Notes: generated from the letters alone by a model not told the origin. Shown: positions 48,737-59,903, counted from the stretch's first letter. The stretch: 64,000 nucleotides of DNA from Staphylococcus argensis (GCF_002902305.1 NZ_PPPX01000001.1:1014062-1078061); one strand, 5' to 3'. Made by a program: numbers and translations.

Positions 48737-49999
48737 TTATTTAGTAAAAAATTCAGCGATTTGATCTAAAGCGATATCTTCAGATTCACCTGATTGCATA
48801 TCTTTAATCGCAATGCGTTGTTGTTCTAATTCTTGGTCTCCGATGACGACAGTGTAACGAGCGTTGAGTCGATCCGCTTGTTTCATCTGAGCTTTGATCT
48901 TACGATTTAAATAATCTTTATCGACACTAATACCTTGCTTTCTTAAATCGTTAAGCAAGCGTACTGCGTATCGGTCGGCATCATCACCCATCGTAACAAC
49001 GAAGAGATCAAGTGGGTCTTCTTCAACGAGCTCGATACCCTCTTGTTCTAATGCCATCAACAGGCGTTCGATACTTAATGCAAAGCCGATACCTGTTTGG
49101 TCTGGCCCATCAAGTAACTGTAGTAGCCCATTGTAGCGACCGCCACCACAAAGTGTGGTGATCGCACCATCATAATCAGGGTCATCAATCATCAACTCAA
49201 ACGCCGTATGCGTGTAATAATCAAGGCCACGAACAAGGTTAGGATCTTCTTCGTAACGAATATTTAAATCGTCTAAGTGTGCCTTCACTTGATTGTAGTA
49301 TGCTTGAGACTCCTCATTGAGGTAATCTGTGATGCGTGGTGCAGTCTTCACTGCCTCTTTGTCACGGTCTACTTTACAATCAAGAATACGCATTGGATTG
49401 GTGTGCAGTCTAGATTGACAGTCTTGGCAGAAGTCGTCAATCACGGGTTCAAAGTGTTCGACTAACGCTTGATTATATTCTTGGCGTGAATCGATATCAC
49501 CGATACTATTGATGACAAGTTTTAGATTTTTTAAGCCAAATGATTCGTATATATGCACGACCATGGCTAATACTTCAGCATCAATGCTTGGATCTTCAGA
49601 ACCGATCGCTTCAACACCGAATTGAGTGAATTGACGATAACGCCCTTTTTGCTTGCGTTCATAACGGAACATAGGTCCTACATAATAAAGTTTCACCGGT
49701 TGATTCGCTTGACCTTGCATTTTCTTCTCAATGTAAGATCTTACAACCGCTGCTGTACCTTCTGGACGCAATGTGAGATCTCGATCACCTTTATCTTTAA
49801 AGTTGTACATTTCTTTCTGTACCACATCAGTAGAATCGCCAACACCTCTCGCAAAGAGGTCTGTACTCTCAAAGATAGGTGTGCGAATTTCTTGGTAGTT
49901 ATAAAGTTTCATTAGTTCTTCAAGTCTGGATTCAATAAATTGCCATTTCTTCGTTTCTCCAGGAAGTATATCTTGCGTACCTCTTGGTATATTAATCAT
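48737..49999 (-). CDS. hisS: Histidine-tRNA ligase
   Basis: A 420-residue class II synthetase. It begins INIPRGTQDILPGETKKW; motif 2 is YVGPMFRYERKQKGRYRQF; the His-specific parts are LVRGLDYYTHTAFE and CGGGRYNGL; motif 3 is GIGFALSIERLLMAL. The C-terminal domain binds the anticodon. GAGGAGAG precedes the ATG. First gene of hisS-aspS. Confidence 0.97.
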   Translation of the reverse strand: MINIPRGTQDILPGETKKWQFIESRLEELMKLYNYQEIRTPIFESTDLFARGVGDSTDVVQKEMYNFKDKGDRDLTLRPEGTAAVVRSYIEKKMQGQANQPVKLYYVGPMFRYERKQKGRYRQFTQFGVEAIGSEDPSIDAEVLAMVVHIYESFGLKNLKLVINSIGDIDSRQEYNQALVEHFEPVIDDFCQDCQSRLHTNPMRILDCKVDRDKEAVKTAPRITDYLNEESQAYYNQVKAHLDDLNIRYEEDPNLVRGLDYYTHTAFELMIDDPDYDGAITTLCGGGRYNGLLQLLDGPDQTGIGFALSIERLLMALEQEGIELVEEDPLDLFVVTMGDDADRYAVRLLNDLRKQGISVDKDYLNRKIKAQMKQADRLNARYTVVIGDQELEQQRIAIKDMQSGESEDIALDQIAEFFTK

Positions 50000-50021
50000 A
50001 GAATCTCTCCTCTTCTACATT

Positions 50022-50298
50022 AAAAAAGCCCTTGCGTGATATCATTAATCACACAAGGGACGAATTTCCGTGTTGCCACCCTAATTGGTTATACTTCACA
50101 TATAACCCACTCTCGACGTTTATCGGACGTCACGCGCTTTACTCTCGTAAAGTACCTCTTCTTGTGTTCCACCTACAAGTTACTCAGCGTATTCTTTCAG
50201 CTATGAATAACGTCTCTACAAGTTCCTCAGTTAAAGGTAATATCGTGTCTCACCTTAACTGTGTCGAAGAACTTTACCTCTTTCACATGTAGTTATCA
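50022..50298 (-). promoter_or_regulatory. T-box riboswitch of hisS-aspS
   Basis: The T-box antiterminator motif AGGGTGGCAACACGG is at 50068-50082 (minus strand), followed by a terminator (TCCCTTGTGTGAT and ATCACGCAAGGGC, then a T run; 50022-50060). Upstream are several hairpins, including GGTTATA/TATAACC, and stem I. Two GACAC strings (50245-50249 and 50261-50265) contain both GAC (Asp) and CAC (His); I could not assign the specifier with certainty. Confidence 0.9.
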
Positions 50299-50301
50299 AG
50301 A

Positions 50302-50330
50302 ATATTAACGGTCAATACTATTAGATTCAA
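50302..50330 (-). promoter_or_regulatory. hisS T-box promoter
   Basis: TTGAAT (50325-50330), 17 bases, TAATAT (50302-50307) on the minus strand. Confidence 0.65.
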
Positions 50331-50367
50331 TCTATATATTAAAGGCTTTCTTGGTAGTTTGCAAGTG

Positions 50368-51243
50368 TTAGTTACTAAAATATATTTTCAGTCCATCAAC
50401 CACTGCTTCTTCGACTACATGACGATGTAATTTGTCAGTAATCATATCTTCATCTGTAGGGTTACTAATGTAACCTAACTCAAGTAATACTGCGGGTTGA
50501 TTGGTTTGTCTTAACACTTGGAAATTCTCTTGCTTGGCCCCACGGTTACTGAGTAAGGCTTTCTTCTGGATGCTTTGGTTTAACGTCTCGGCTAAACCTT
50601 CTTGTCCTTTACGATACCAGTAGACTGTACCTCCATTGGCTTTCGTCGAATCGAGAGAGTCATTATGTATACTGATATACGCATCACCTTTTAAATTACG
50701 ATCACTTAAAGAGACGTAAGAGTCATCTTCACGCGTCATTTTAACATGCGCACCTTCACGATTAAGCAATGACTTTAACTCCTTGGCTGTTTTAAGCGTA
50801 TAAACTTTCTCTAAACTCTTTTTCTGAGTACGACTTGAAGCGCCCTGATCACTACCACCGTGACCAGGGTCGAGGACAATCGTCTTACCTTTTAAAGAAT
50901 CTTTGCTCGCAGTGACATCTTTCTTAATATCAAGATTCGTATGCCAACCGGTGATCCAACCCTTCTCTTTCTTGTTGTGTGACTCAACTTGAATCCATTT
51001 ACCAGATTTACCTATTTTATGAAAATTATCGCCTTTGTGAACGGGATAAAGTTCTGGATAAGCAGCATTAGGCCCCGTGCGTAATTCGGCATCTTGAGTT
51101 ACATAAATCGTACTACTATTCTCATCGTTATGATTCATCACCATAAATAAGAAGAGGACAAAGATTAGAAAAAGTACTAAGGCAATGAGTGTGGGTAAAT
51201 TCCACATTCGATGTTTACTCAGCCATCTACGTACGCCTGTCAT
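50368..51243 (-). CDS. lytH: LytH, membrane-bound N-acetylmuramoyl-L-alanine amidase
   Basis: A 291-residue cell-wall amidase. One transmembrane segment (about residues 15-36), an extracellular SH3b domain (residues 45-105) and an Amidase_3 domain. Zinc-binding residues: His in [13 protein letters not shown], Glu in [12 protein letters not shown], His in [10 protein letters not shown]; catalytic Glu in [12 protein letters not shown]. aureus LytH, together with ActH, strips stem peptides from uncrosslinked peptidoglycan. Its ATG overlaps the dtd stop (ATGA). The T-box promoter of hisS follows its stop. Confidence 0.93.
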   Translation of the reverse strand: MTGVRRWLSKHRMWNLPTLIALVLFLIFVLFLFMVMNHNDENSSTIYVTQDAELRTGPNAAYPELYPVHKGDNFHKIGKSGKWIQVESHNKKEKGWITGWHTNLDIKKDVTASKDSLKGKTIVLDPGHGGSDQGASSRTQKKSLEKVYTLKTAKELKSLLNREGAHVKMTREDDSYVSLSDRNLKGDAYISIHNDSLDSTKANGGTVYWYRKGQEGLAETLNQSIQKKALLSNRGAKQENFQVLRQTNQPAVLLELGYISNPTDEDMITDKLHRHVVEEAVVDGLKIYFSN

Positions 51244-51692
51244 AGAATCTTACCGTCCTGACTTTCATAAATAACCGTTACAGGTCCATCGTTAGCGATA
51301 TCCACTAGCATGTCTGTCCCAAATTCGCCTGTCTTAACTGTAATGCCATAACTTTCTAGCGCTTGATTAAATTTCTGATACATCTCGTTAGCTTCGTCTG
51401 GTGGCATTGAGTTAGAAAAGCCTGGACGATTTCCTTTCTTCACGTCTGCATATAATGTGAATTGTGAAATAGATAGAATTTCACCTTCGACTTGTTGAAT
51501 ATTTAAGTTAAGTTTACCATTATCATCTTCGAATAATCGCGCATGAGCTATTTTTTTAGCTATAGCTTCGATGTCTGCTTGTGTAGACGCTTTACCAAGA
51601 CCTACGAGGAGACAATAGCCCTGTTGAATCTCGTTACTCATTGAGTCATTGGAGACACTTGCATGTTTCGCACGTTGTACTACTACCTTCAT
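51240..51692 (-). CDS. dtd: D-aminoacyl-tRNA deacylase
   Basis: A 150-residue enzyme that removes D-amino acids (and glycine from tRNA-Ala) from tRNA. The active-site segments [19 protein letters not shown] and NDGPVTVI with the Gly-cis-Pro are present. It overlaps lytH by four bases and follows relA. Confidence 0.95.
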   Translation of the reverse strand: MKVVVQRAKHASVSNDSMSNEIQQGYCLLVGLGKASTQADIEAIAKKIAHARLFEDDNGKLNLNIQQVEGEILSISQFTLYADVKKGNRPGFSNSMPPDEANEMYQKFNQALESYGITVKTGEFGTDMLVDIANDGPVTVIYESQDGKIL

Positions 51693-51707
51693 CTTTATAT
51701 AACACCT

Positions 51708-53897
51708 CTAATTCCATACACGTGACACAGTATAGACGTCACCGAGTTGCTTGATCTTCTCAACCACTTTGAAGACTTCGTTGACGTTCTTAACCATCAC
51801 GCTTAAATTAATTGTTGCATTCTTCTCAACATCAGACTTGCCTGAAACTTTGACGAGATGACTTGTCGTTGAGTTGACTGCCTGTAAGACTTCGTTGAGG
51901 AGTCCGTTACGATCATATGCTGAAATTTCTAAGTCAACTTGATAACGTTGTGTTGAATCTTTAGATTTTACCCATTCCACGTCAATTAAGCGTTCTTGTT
52001 CATTTCTAATATTTGGACAGTCGGAACGGTGAACTTTGATGCCATGACCTTTAGTGATATAGCCTACAATATCATCGCCAGGAATCGGATTACAACATTT
52101 AGAAAGTTTGATGAGTACATTGTCTAAACCTTCTACGTACACGCCACTTTCTGTTGTAATGCTATCTTTAATCGGTACAGTCTTGCTGACTTCTTGAGGG
52201 TCATTTAATGCTTTCTGTTTATCGAGCACGCGCTGTTTTTCAGATAATTTATTGACGATTTGTAAAGCGGTCACACCACCAAATCCTACTGCAGCAAATA
52301 AGTCATCGCTATTTGAGAAGTTATATTTTTCGTTTACGACTTCAATATTTTCTTCAGTTAAAATATCTTCGACTCTATAGCCATGATCTCTAATTTCAGC
52401 TTCGACCATGAATTTACCTTTTTCAATATTGGATGAACGATCTTGTTTTTTAAAGAAACTTCGAATCTTACTTTTAGCACTGGATGATTTTACAATTTTT
52501 AACCAGTCACGACTTGGTCCATAGGAATGCTTGCTCGTTCTAATTTCAACAATATCACCTGTTTGGAGAACATAGTCAATCGGTTCAATCTTACCATTGA
52601 CTTTCGCACCTATCATCTTGTTCCCTACTTCACTGTGAATAGCGTAAGCAAAATCGATAGGCACGGCCCCATAAGGGAGCTCGATAACATCACTTTGAGG
52701 TGTAAAAGCGTATACTTTATCACTTTGTAAGTCGAATTTAAGAGATTCCATAAATTCTTGTGCATCCGAAGTTGTCTTATCTGTTTCAGCAAGTTCCTTC
52801 AACCAATTGAGCTTATTCTGGAAGTCTTGTGTCTTACTGTTGACTTTCTTGCCTTCTTTATAAGCCCAGTGAGCAGCGACCCCATGCTCAGCAATTTCAT
52901 GCATTTCATAAGTGCGAATTTGAATTTCAAGTGGATCACCATTAGGACCTACAACTGTGGTATGCAGAGATTGATACATATTCTGCTTCGGCATAGCGAT
53001 GTAGTCTTTGAAACGACCTGGCATAGGTTTCCACAGCGTGTGTACTAAGCCTAAGACAGCGTAACAATCATTGATACTGTTCACGATAATGCGGATAGCG
53101 AGTAAGTCGAATATTTGATCGAATTGCTTCTTCTGCTTCACCATTTTACGGTAAATGCTATAAATATGTTTAGGACGGCCATTAATTTCACCTTGTATAT
53201 TCATTTGTTGCATTTCTGAGTTGATGTGATCAATCGCATGTTCTATATAAGCTTCACGTTCACTACGCTTTTTCTTCATTAAATTAACTATTCTGAAATA
53301 TTGTACACTATCTATATAGCGTAATGCAGTATCTTCGAGCTCCCACTTGATCGTATTAATACCGAGTCGATGAGCTAATGGCGCGTAAATTTCTAATGTT
53401 TCTTTAGAAATACGGACTTGTTTATCGCGTGGCATAGCTTTCAACGTACGTACGTTATGTAAGCGGTCTGCAAGTTTAACTAAGATCACGCGTACATCTT
53501 TTGCTAAAGCGATAAATAACTTGCGATGATTTTCTGCTTGTTGCTCTTCTTTCGAACGATATTTAACCTTTTTAAGTTTGGTCACACCTTCAACTATGAC
53601 TGCGACTTCTTCATTAAAGATATTTTTAACATCGTCGAAGGTATAAGATGTATCTTCGATGACATCATGTAGAAAGCCAGCAACAATCGTTGGACCGTCT
53701 AAGCGCATTTCAGTCAGTATTCCTGCTACTTGAATGGGATGCATGATGAAAGGCAAGCCATTTTTACGGAACTGGCCTTCATGTGCTTCGTAAGCGATAT
53801 GGTAACTTTTCAGTACATATTCATAATCACCTGGAGAAAGATACGATTTCGCTTTGGATAATACTTCGTCTACGCTGTATGGATATTCGTTATTCAA
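51708..53897 (-). CDS. relA: Bifunctional (p)ppGpp synthetase/hydrolase
   Basis: A 729-residue RelA/SpoT homolog that both makes and degrades the stringent alarmone. HD hydrolase ([14 protein letters not shown]), synthetase ([42 protein letters not shown]), TGS ([24 protein letters not shown]), zinc-finger region ([14 protein letters not shown]) and ACT domain at the end. The start I prefer is TTG at 53897 ([12 protein letters not shown]), with GGGGTG six bases away; the GTG nine bases earlier is in that site. Confidence 0.96.
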   Translation of the reverse strand: MNNEYPYSVDEVLSKAKSYLSPGDYEYVLKSYHIAYEAHEGQFRKNGLPFIMHPIQVAGILTEMRLDGPTIVAGFLHDVIEDTSYTFDDVKNIFNEEVAVIVEGVTKLKKVKYRSKEEQQAENHRKLFIALAKDVRVILVKLADRLHNVRTLKAMPRDKQVRISKETLEIYAPLAHRLGINTIKWELEDTALRYIDSVQYFRIVNLMKKKRSEREAYIEHAIDHINSEMQQMNIQGEINGRPKHIYSIYRKMVKQKKQFDQIFDLLAIRIIVNSINDCYAVLGLVHTLWKPMPGRFKDYIAMPKQNMYQSLHTTVVGPNGDPLEIQIRTYEMHEIAEHGVAAHWAYKEGKKVNSKTQDFQNKLNWLKELAETDKTTSDAQEFMESLKFDLQSDKVYAFTPQSDVIELPYGAVPIDFAYAIHSEVGNKMIGAKVNGKIEPIDYVLQTGDIVEIRTSKHSYGPSRDWLKIVKSSSAKSKIRSFFKKQDRSSNIEKGKFMVEAEIRDHGYRVEDILTEENIEVVNEKYNFSNSDDLFAAVGFGGVTALQIVNKLSEKQRVLDKQKALNDPQEVSKTVPIKDSITTESGVYVEGLDNVLIKLSKCCNPIPGDDIVGYITKGHGIKVHRSDCPNIRNEQERLIDVEWVKSKDSTQRYQVDLEISAYDRNGLLNEVLQAVNSTTSHLVKVSGKSDVEKNATINLSVMVKNVNEVFKVVEKIKQLGDVYTVSRVWN

Positions 53898-54111
53898 GTT
53901 AGACACCCCTATACCTTATTACTGAAATTCCTTATTGTACGTTATTTACTCTATATTGTAACTTATCAGACTGGCGCTACGTCAACTGTCCTCGTTCAAT
54001 AGAATATTAGTTCTATCATACTACAACTTTTCACAGAAATAAATCACTTCAATTACATGTTAGGTTGAGTAGATAAAATGTTTAAACGACATGAAATAGA
54101 TTTGAATGTTT
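53898..54111. other. Gap upstream of relA
   Basis: About 215 bases with no gene; contains the relA promoter region. No strong structure apart from the hairpins further on. Confidence 0.4.
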
Positions 54112-54134
54112 GATGGTTTGTTGTAGCTACCATC
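54112..54134 (-). terminator. Minor hairpin after apt
   Basis: GATGGT/ACCATC stem with an 11-base loop, next to the main apt terminator. Role uncertain. Confidence 0.35.
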
Positions 54135-54145
54135 AAATAAAATAA

Positions 54146-54184
54146 ACTCGTTTCAATTTAGAACAATTCTACCTTGAAACGAGT
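54146..54184 (-). terminator. apt terminator
   Basis: Stem ACTCGTTTCAA/TTGAAACGAGT with a 17-base loop; TTTATTTTATTT follows on the minus strand. Confidence 0.88.
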
Positions 54185-54227
54185 GATCATGATACGTATA
54201 GGATGAAATGAAGTGATTCAGTATCAC

Positions 54228-54746
54228 TTATTCATCATATGAAATTAAGCGATAAACGTCATAGTCTTTAATGCGCTCAATACCATTTAGATATTTGAGC
54301 TCAATTAAGAATGCGATACCAACGACGATACCACCGAGTTTCTCAACTAAGCCAATCGCTGCCTCGATCGTACCACCAGTAGCAAGTAAATCATCTGTAA
54401 TGAGCACACGTTGACCTGGTTTAATGGCATCTTCATGCATCGTTAAGACATTTGTACCGTACTCGAGCTCATATTCATAACGGATAACCTTACGAGGCAA
54501 CTTACCTTCCTTACGAACAGGAGCAAATCCAATGCCCATAGAGTAAGCAACCGGACAACCAATGATAAATCCACGCGCCTCAGGTCCAACGACCACATCG
54601 ACGTCTCGCTCTTTCGCATATTGCACGATTTGATCCGTTGCGTAACCAAACGCTTCACCATTATCCATGATCGTTGTAATATCTTTGAAACTTACTCCAG
54701 GTTGTGGCCAATCTGGCACCTCTGATACGTATTTTTTTAAATCCAT
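54228..54746 (-). CDS. apt: Adenine phosphoribosyltransferase
   Basis: A 172-residue enzyme that turns adenine and PRPP into AMP. PRPP-binding motif [25 protein letters not shown], and the start [19 protein letters not shown] are typical. GGAGG precedes the ATG. It follows recJ by 12 bases. Confidence 0.97.
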   Translation of the reverse strand: MDLKKYVSEVPDWPQPGVSFKDITTIMDNGEAFGYATDQIVQYAKERDVDVVVGPEARGFIIGCPVAYSMGIGFAPVRKEGKLPRKVIRYEYELEYGTNVLTMHEDAIKPGQRVLITDDLLATGGTIEAAIGLVEKLGGIVVGIAFLIELKYLNGIERIKDYDVYRLISYDE

Positions 54747-54758
54747 AAGATTTGCCTC

Positions 54759-57035
54759 CTAATTATTGTTCATTTCAGCTTTAATCCAGCTTTTTAGTTT
54801 ATTAAAATCTTCATATAGAAGCAATTGTTCCACTTCAATTCGTGCTTGTCGTGCTTGATAGAGCGAACTTGAATCAATCGCCTTCGTTGTTGAATCAGGA
54901 TTGATCACGATAAAGTCATCTTCATTTTTAATAAAGTCTAAGTCGTAGAATACGCGTAAAATAAATTTCAGATGATCAGGTTTGATTCTCAAGTATTCGC
55001 ATAACTGCATGCCTTCTGACGCTAAATTTAAATTCCCTTTCTGATAAATCGCTTTGTAGCAAGCTTTAAAGCTCTCCATCTTAGGTATACCTTCAAAGTA
55101 TACAGAATGTTGGTGTGTCAGAACCAAATAAATTTGTGCATTATTAATTTGTTTCAATGTTTCTTGCATCACCGATAATGTTTCCGGCAATTCCATCATG
55201 ACATATTTATCATAGGGCTGTTGGAATGTTTCACCATAATAGTAATGATGTTCTGAAGGTTTATCTTGCTCACCGCGAATAATATAAGCCACTTCATTAC
55301 TATCTTCAAAGGAGATATGCTTGTTTTTACTGCGATAGTCCAAGATTTGTAATTGATTGCTTGCTAAATCTTGAATCATCAACTGCGGAGATTGATGACC
55401 ATTCCACTCATTAATTTCAAGCGTACCAATTAAATCAAGGGGTTGGCTTTCACCGAGTTCCGATGCTAACTGGCCATGCTGCCAGTAAAGCGCTTGAAGA
55501 CGGTCCGCACCAAGCGTTAACTTTAAGTGCCGTTTCTCTTGACCAATGCCTTTCGCTTGAACCACGTTGATATCGCTAAGTTTAAAGCACGGCATAGCAA
55601 AGTCTGTACCGAATGGACGTAACTTCTGTAAATCTCTAATATTGTCAACGGAAATATCAGATTCTGCTATCTCAACATCTACTTTCTTGGTCGGCACGAG
55701 AGAAACTTGTTTAGCTAACGCTTGCATCGTTTGATCGAGCGCTTGATGTAAAGGTTCAATATCCTCTATCGGTAACGTCATACCCGCTGCCATATGATGA
55801 CCGCCAAATTTCGTAATCAAATCAGATTGTTCGCTCAAGACTTCAAACATCGATACTTGATCAATACTGCGTGCTGAACCTTTAGCATGATTCTGAGCTT
55901 CGTCGATATTTAAGATCAATGTCGGTAGATGATACGTTTCAACTACACGAGATGCGACGATACCTAGCACACCCTCATGCCAATCTTGATGAGCTAATAA
56001 TAAGAACTTTGATCCTTGTTCAACTTGCTCTTGTGCCATCGCCATAGCTTGATCCGCAATGGATTGGACGATGTCTTTACGTTCATTATTAAAATACTCC
56101 ACTTGTTCAGCTAAAAATTGAGCTTCTTCCATCTCGTCTGTCATCAATAATTCAGCGGCGAGACTTGCATCTTCTAAACGCCCTACTGCATTTAAACGGG
56201 GGCCGATAATAAAGCCTACTGTCTCTTCCGTAATCGTTTGATCAAAGCCAGCTTGTTGTAATAAAGCTTTGATAGGGACAGGTAGATGCTGATTAAGCAC
56301 TTCCAAACCTTCTTTGACTAATGTACGATTTTCATCCGTCATTGAAACAAGGTCTGCAATCGTCCCTATTGCTACTAGAGCTTTGAAATAGCTAGGAGGA
56401 TTATCCAACAATGATTGTGCAAGCTTATAAGCTACACCAGCACCACATAAATATTTAAATGGATAATCATAATCCGGATGCATTGGATGAACAATCGCAT
56501 ACGCTTCAGGTAATGATGAACCGATCTCGTGATGGTCAGTCACTATGACATCAACATCTTGATCTTGTACAAGTTTAATTTCATCATGACCTTGAATACC
56601 ATTATCTACTGTAATAATGAGTGAAACGCCTTCATCAACCGCGTTCTGGAAAGCTAATTCATTGGGACCATAGCCTTCAGAGAAGCGATTCGGTATGTAC
56701 CAACCGACGTGTGCCCCTAATTCTCTTAACGTCTTGACGAGGATCGTCGTTGAAGTGACACCGTCAGCATCATAGTCTCCATAGACAAGAATCGTTTCGT
56801 TGCGATCTAGCGCCTGATTAATCCGCTCTACCGCTTTGGCCATATCACTCATCATTGCAGGATCATGTTTCACCTGTGCTTTAAGCAAGCGTTCAATCTC
56901 TTCTGCTGTAGTAATTGCTTTACTTTCTAACACTTGTTTCATGATAGGACTCAAATTAAATTGTTGTGCGACGTCGTCCGTAATTTGATTGTCGTTCGTT
57001 TCTGATAAAAGCCAATTATATTTCGGTTTAATCAT
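54759..57035 (-). CDS. recJ: Single-stranded-DNA exonuclease RecJ
   Basis: A 758-residue 5'-to-3' exonuclease of the DHH family. Motifs: VYGDYDADGVTSTTI, IITVDNG, VIVTDHHEIG, GAGVAYKLAQ, and DHHA1 GGHHMAAGMTL. A C-terminal region found in Firmicute RecJ follows. Ribosome binding site GAGGG. Cotranscribed with apt. Confidence 0.96.
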   Translation of the reverse strand: MIKPKYNWLLSETNDNQITDDVAQQFNLSPIMKQVLESKAITTAEEIERLLKAQVKHDPAMMSDMAKAVERINQALDRNETILVYGDYDADGVTSTTILVKTLRELGAHVGWYIPNRFSEGYGPNELAFQNAVDEGVSLIITVDNGIQGHDEIKLVQDQDVDVIVTDHHEIGSSLPEAYAIVHPMHPDYDYPFKYLCGAGVAYKLAQSLLDNPPSYFKALVAIGTIADLVSMTDENRTLVKEGLEVLNQHLPVPIKALLQQAGFDQTITEETVGFIIGPRLNAVGRLEDASLAAELLMTDEMEEAQFLAEQVEYFNNERKDIVQSIADQAMAMAQEQVEQGSKFLLLAHQDWHEGVLGIVASRVVETYHLPTLILNIDEAQNHAKGSARSIDQVSMFEVLSEQSDLITKFGGHHMAAGMTLPIEDIEPLHQALDQTMQALAKQVSLVPTKKVDVEIAESDISVDNIRDLQKLRPFGTDFAMPCFKLSDINVVQAKGIGQEKRHLKLTLGADRLQALYWQHGQLASELGESQPLDLIGTLEINEWNGHQSPQLMIQDLASNQLQILDYRSKNKHISFEDSNEVAYIIRGEQDKPSEHHYYYGETFQQPYDKYVMMELPETLSVMQETLKQINNAQIYLVLTHQHSVYFEGIPKMESFKACYKAIYQKGNLNLASEGMQLCEYLRIKPDHLKFILRVFYDLDFIKNEDDFIVINPDSTTKAIDSSSLYQARQARIEVEQLLLYEDFNKLKSWIKAEMNNN

Positions 57036-57062
57036 TTATACGCCCTCATTTCCACAAGTCAT

Positions 57063-57190
57063 TATACAAGACAACTGCGTAAATAAAAAGTATCTCTTCT
57101 TCGTTCAAACGATATTTTAGGCAGACAACCTCTTAGTGATTCTCGTGTACTAATCTCTATAAAATTTAAAAACACACAGTTCTTCTATAA
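57063..57190. other. Gap between recJ and secDF, promoter side
   Basis: Contains a TATAAT at 57061-57066 (minus strand), the likely recJ -10. Otherwise no structure visible. Further on, 57195-57223 shows a promoter-like pair on the plus strand; see findings. Confidence 0.35.
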
Positions 57191-57307
57191 CAATTGACTG
57201 GAATAATTGATGCAACTATGAAATCAAGTAGAGTTCTAAGTCACCCTAAAAGCGTGTTAAAAGATGGGAAATTAAATTCACATTGTTATGACTCTAGAAC
57301 ATAAAAG

Positions 57308-57335
57308 AGTCCGTAGACTCGGGCGTCTACGGACT
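57308..57335 (-). terminator. secDF terminator
   Basis: Stem AGTCCGTAGAC/GTCTACGGACT with a six-base loop; CTTTTAT follows on the minus strand, 13 bases beyond the secDF stop. Confidence 0.88.
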
Positions 57336-57347
57336 TGATCATCAAGA

Positions 57348-59633
57348 TTATACTAAAATCTTTTCATCATTTGATTTTTTCTCTTTGTGTACGACAATTT
57401 TACCGTTATTTTTCTTCAACTCGCGTTTTTTCATAATACCCCAAAGAGGTACGGCGATAAATACAGATGAAATAACACCTGAAACTAAGCCGATGAGTAA
57501 TGCGAGTGAGAAGTTAAAGATGCTTGTTGCACCAAAGATGAGTAATGCGATAACCACAACAACTACAGTGAGTACTGTGTTAATGGAACGTGTCATTGTT
57601 TGTCTAATTGATCTATTGACGATGTCGTCAATTTGTTCTGGTTCGCGAATGACTTTCACTTTCTGCAAGTTCTCACGTACACGGTCAAACGTAACGATAG
57701 TATCGTTGATTGAATAACCTACGATGGTGAGTACAGCTGCGATAAAGGTAATATCTACTTCTAATCTAAAGATACTGAATACCGCAACCATGATAAAGAC
57801 GTCGTGGAGTAAAGCGAGAATTGCGGAAAGACCCATGCGCCACTCGAAACGTAGTGTGACGTAAATAATGATACCGATCGAAGCGAGTGCGAGAGCTTTC
57901 ATCGCGTTCTTAGCTAACTCTTGACCAATGAGTGGTGATACCGTATTGACTGTTGGATCGTGACCGAATTTATCATGTACCATGTTTTTCAATTTAGAAA
58001 CTTGGTTTTTATTTAAGTCATCCTTGAATTGCACGGTAACATTTTTACCACTTTCACCAATTGAGATTTGGTCAGGCTTGTAATTCGCTTTATCGAATGT
58101 CTCAGTGACTTTATCTTGTTTCACTTTGTTATCTGTAGTGAAGTCTACGCGTGTACCACTTGAGAAGTCGATACCTAAGTTCAATCTAAAGATGAAGAGA
58201 ATGACTGCACCGACGATAACGATAAGTACACTTAGTGTTAATAATGGTTTCGCCAATTTCATAAAGTCCAGACGTTCATAAGGCGTCTTGAGATCATGAA
58301 CATCTTTACCTTCGTTGATATCGTGACGATCTTTCTTAGACACACCGAATAGCCAGTATGATTTCTTGAAGTAGTTTGAAGAAATCAATAATGACATCAG
58401 AATTCTTGATAAGAAGACGGCTGTCACGAAGATCATTAAGATACCGAGTAAGAGTAACGTTGCGAAACCTTTAACTGAACTTTCCCCAAAGAAGAACAGT
58501 ACAGCAGCAGCGATAACTGTCGTTAAGTTGGCATCGACAATCGTTAAGAACGAGCTCTTATTCGCTTTCTTATAAGCTTGTTTCAACGTTCGTCCGACTT
58601 TCAATTCGTCTTTAATCCGCTCGTACATGATAATGTTGGCGTCTACTGCCATACCTACACCGAGCACGAGCGCTGCGATACCTGGAAGTGTGAGTACACC
58701 AGAGATAAAGTTGAAAGCGACGAGTGTTAAATAAATATATGCAGTCAATGCGATGTTAGCGACTAAACCTGGAAGTCTGTAGAATCCAAGCATAAATAAG
58801 TACACTACTGCTACACCAACAAGAGATGCAAAGAGCGTCTTGTTCAACGCATCTTGACCGAATTGTGCGCCGACTGAGTTAGAGTAAATTTCTTTTAAGT
58901 CGACTGGAAGTGAACCTGCATTGAGTAAGTCAGCGATTTGTTTTGCACGTTCTACGCCTTCCTTACCATTGAAGCCACCAGAAATTTCAACACTATCACT
59001 GTTGATTGGTTGGTCTACGTTGGCTGCAGAAACATACTTCGGTTTCTTACCTTCTTGTTCTTTCTTAGATTCTTTATGGTAAGAATCACCTTTTTCATAG
59101 TCTAACCAAACGACCATGACATTCTCTTTTTTCTTAGAAATTTCTTCCGTAACCTTTCTGAACTTGTCAGAGTCTTTCACTTTGAAAGTAACGGTTGGAG
59201 AGTTTGTATTCTGTTTGAATTCTTGTTTCGCTGTCCCTTGTTTCAAGTCTTTACCTGTAAGTTTGACGTTATCATCAGCGTCACGTACAGTGAGTTTCGC
59301 TTTAGAAGAGAGGATATCTCGTGCTTGTGACTGGTTCTTAATACCAGCAAGTTGTACACGGATACGGTTCTTATCCTCTACTTGAATCTTCGGCTCAGAT
59401 ACACCGAGAGAGTTAACGCGGTTCTCCAACGTTTTAGAAGTGGATTTAACCGCTTTGTCGTCAATCTTATCACCTTTGTCTAGAGGGTTAACTTGATAGA
59501 GGACTTCGAATCCCCCTTGCAAGTCTAGACCTAAGTTTACGTTTTTAACTACGCTCTTATATGCAAGTCCCATACCAGCGAATAATAATACGACTAACAG
59601 TATGAACGCAGCTATTCTACTTCCTTTCTTCAC
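57348..59633 (-). CDS. secDF: SecDF fused protein translocase subunit
   Basis: A 761-residue fusion of SecD and SecF that uses the proton gradient to help pull proteins out of the Sec channel. The SecD half (to about residue 430) has a first membrane helix, a large extracellular domain beginning NLGLDLQGGFEVLYQV and helices with ALVLGVGMAVDANIIMYERI. The SecF half has LNLGIDFSSGTRVDFT and TIVGYSINDTIVTFDRVRE. About 12 membrane segments. It is separated from the yajC-tgt operon by that operon's terminator, so it has its own promoter. Confidence 0.96.
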   Translation of the reverse strand: MKKGSRIAAFILLVVLLFAGMGLAYKSVVKNVNLGLDLQGGFEVLYQVNPLDKGDKIDDKAVKSTSKTLENRVNSLGVSEPKIQVEDKNRIRVQLAGIKNQSQARDILSSKAKLTVRDADDNVKLTGKDLKQGTAKQEFKQNTNSPTVTFKVKDSDKFRKVTEEISKKKENVMVVWLDYEKGDSYHKESKKEQEGKKPKYVSAANVDQPINSDSVEISGGFNGKEGVERAKQIADLLNAGSLPVDLKEIYSNSVGAQFGQDALNKTLFASLVGVAVVYLFMLGFYRLPGLVANIALTAYIYLTLVAFNFISGVLTLPGIAALVLGVGMAVDANIIMYERIKDELKVGRTLKQAYKKANKSSFLTIVDANLTTVIAAAVLFFFGESSVKGFATLLLLGILMIFVTAVFLSRILMSLLISSNYFKKSYWLFGVSKKDRHDINEGKDVHDLKTPYERLDFMKLAKPLLTLSVLIVIVGAVILFIFRLNLGIDFSSGTRVDFTTDNKVKQDKVTETFDKANYKPDQISIGESGKNVTVQFKDDLNKNQVSKLKNMVHDKFGHDPTVNTVSPLIGQELAKNAMKALALASIGIIIYVTLRFEWRMGLSAILALLHDVFIMVAVFSIFRLEVDITFIAAVLTIVGYSINDTIVTFDRVRENLQKVKVIREPEQIDDIVNRSIRQTMTRSINTVLTVVVVVIALLIFGATSIFNFSLALLIGLVSGVISSVFIAVPLWGIMKKRELKKNNGKIVVHKEKKSNDEKILV

Positions 59634-59862
59634 ATGAACACCTCATTGTTAACTAATGTCTTAATCATACTTGATACGTATGCGTTAGTTCAAGCTATTA
59701 TCGGTCTTTCTCTTTGTCTATGACCTACTTATAATAACATACAACATTTATAATCCAAACTATCAAAGTATTTCACAATCTATTATGTATCTTTGTTCAG
59801 TTGAAGTCACTTAATATCTATGTGAATAGTAAGATTCCACTTATTATATTTCTCAGTGGATT

Positions 59863-59903
59863 AAAAAAGGTTCAAGTTGATACTATTCAGTACAACTTGA
59901 ACC
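59863..59903 (-). terminator. Terminator of the ruvAB-queA-tgt-yajC operon
   Basis: A perfect stem GGTTCAAGTTG/CAACTTGAACC followed by six T on the minus strand. Confidence 0.95.

Noticed and set aside
50032-50292. 86-codon frame over the hisS T-box
   Set aside because: Opposite strand of a riboswitch; no coding signature.
57219-57305. 28-codon plus-strand frame between recJ and secDF
   Set aside because: No ribosome binding site and it overlaps the proposed -10.
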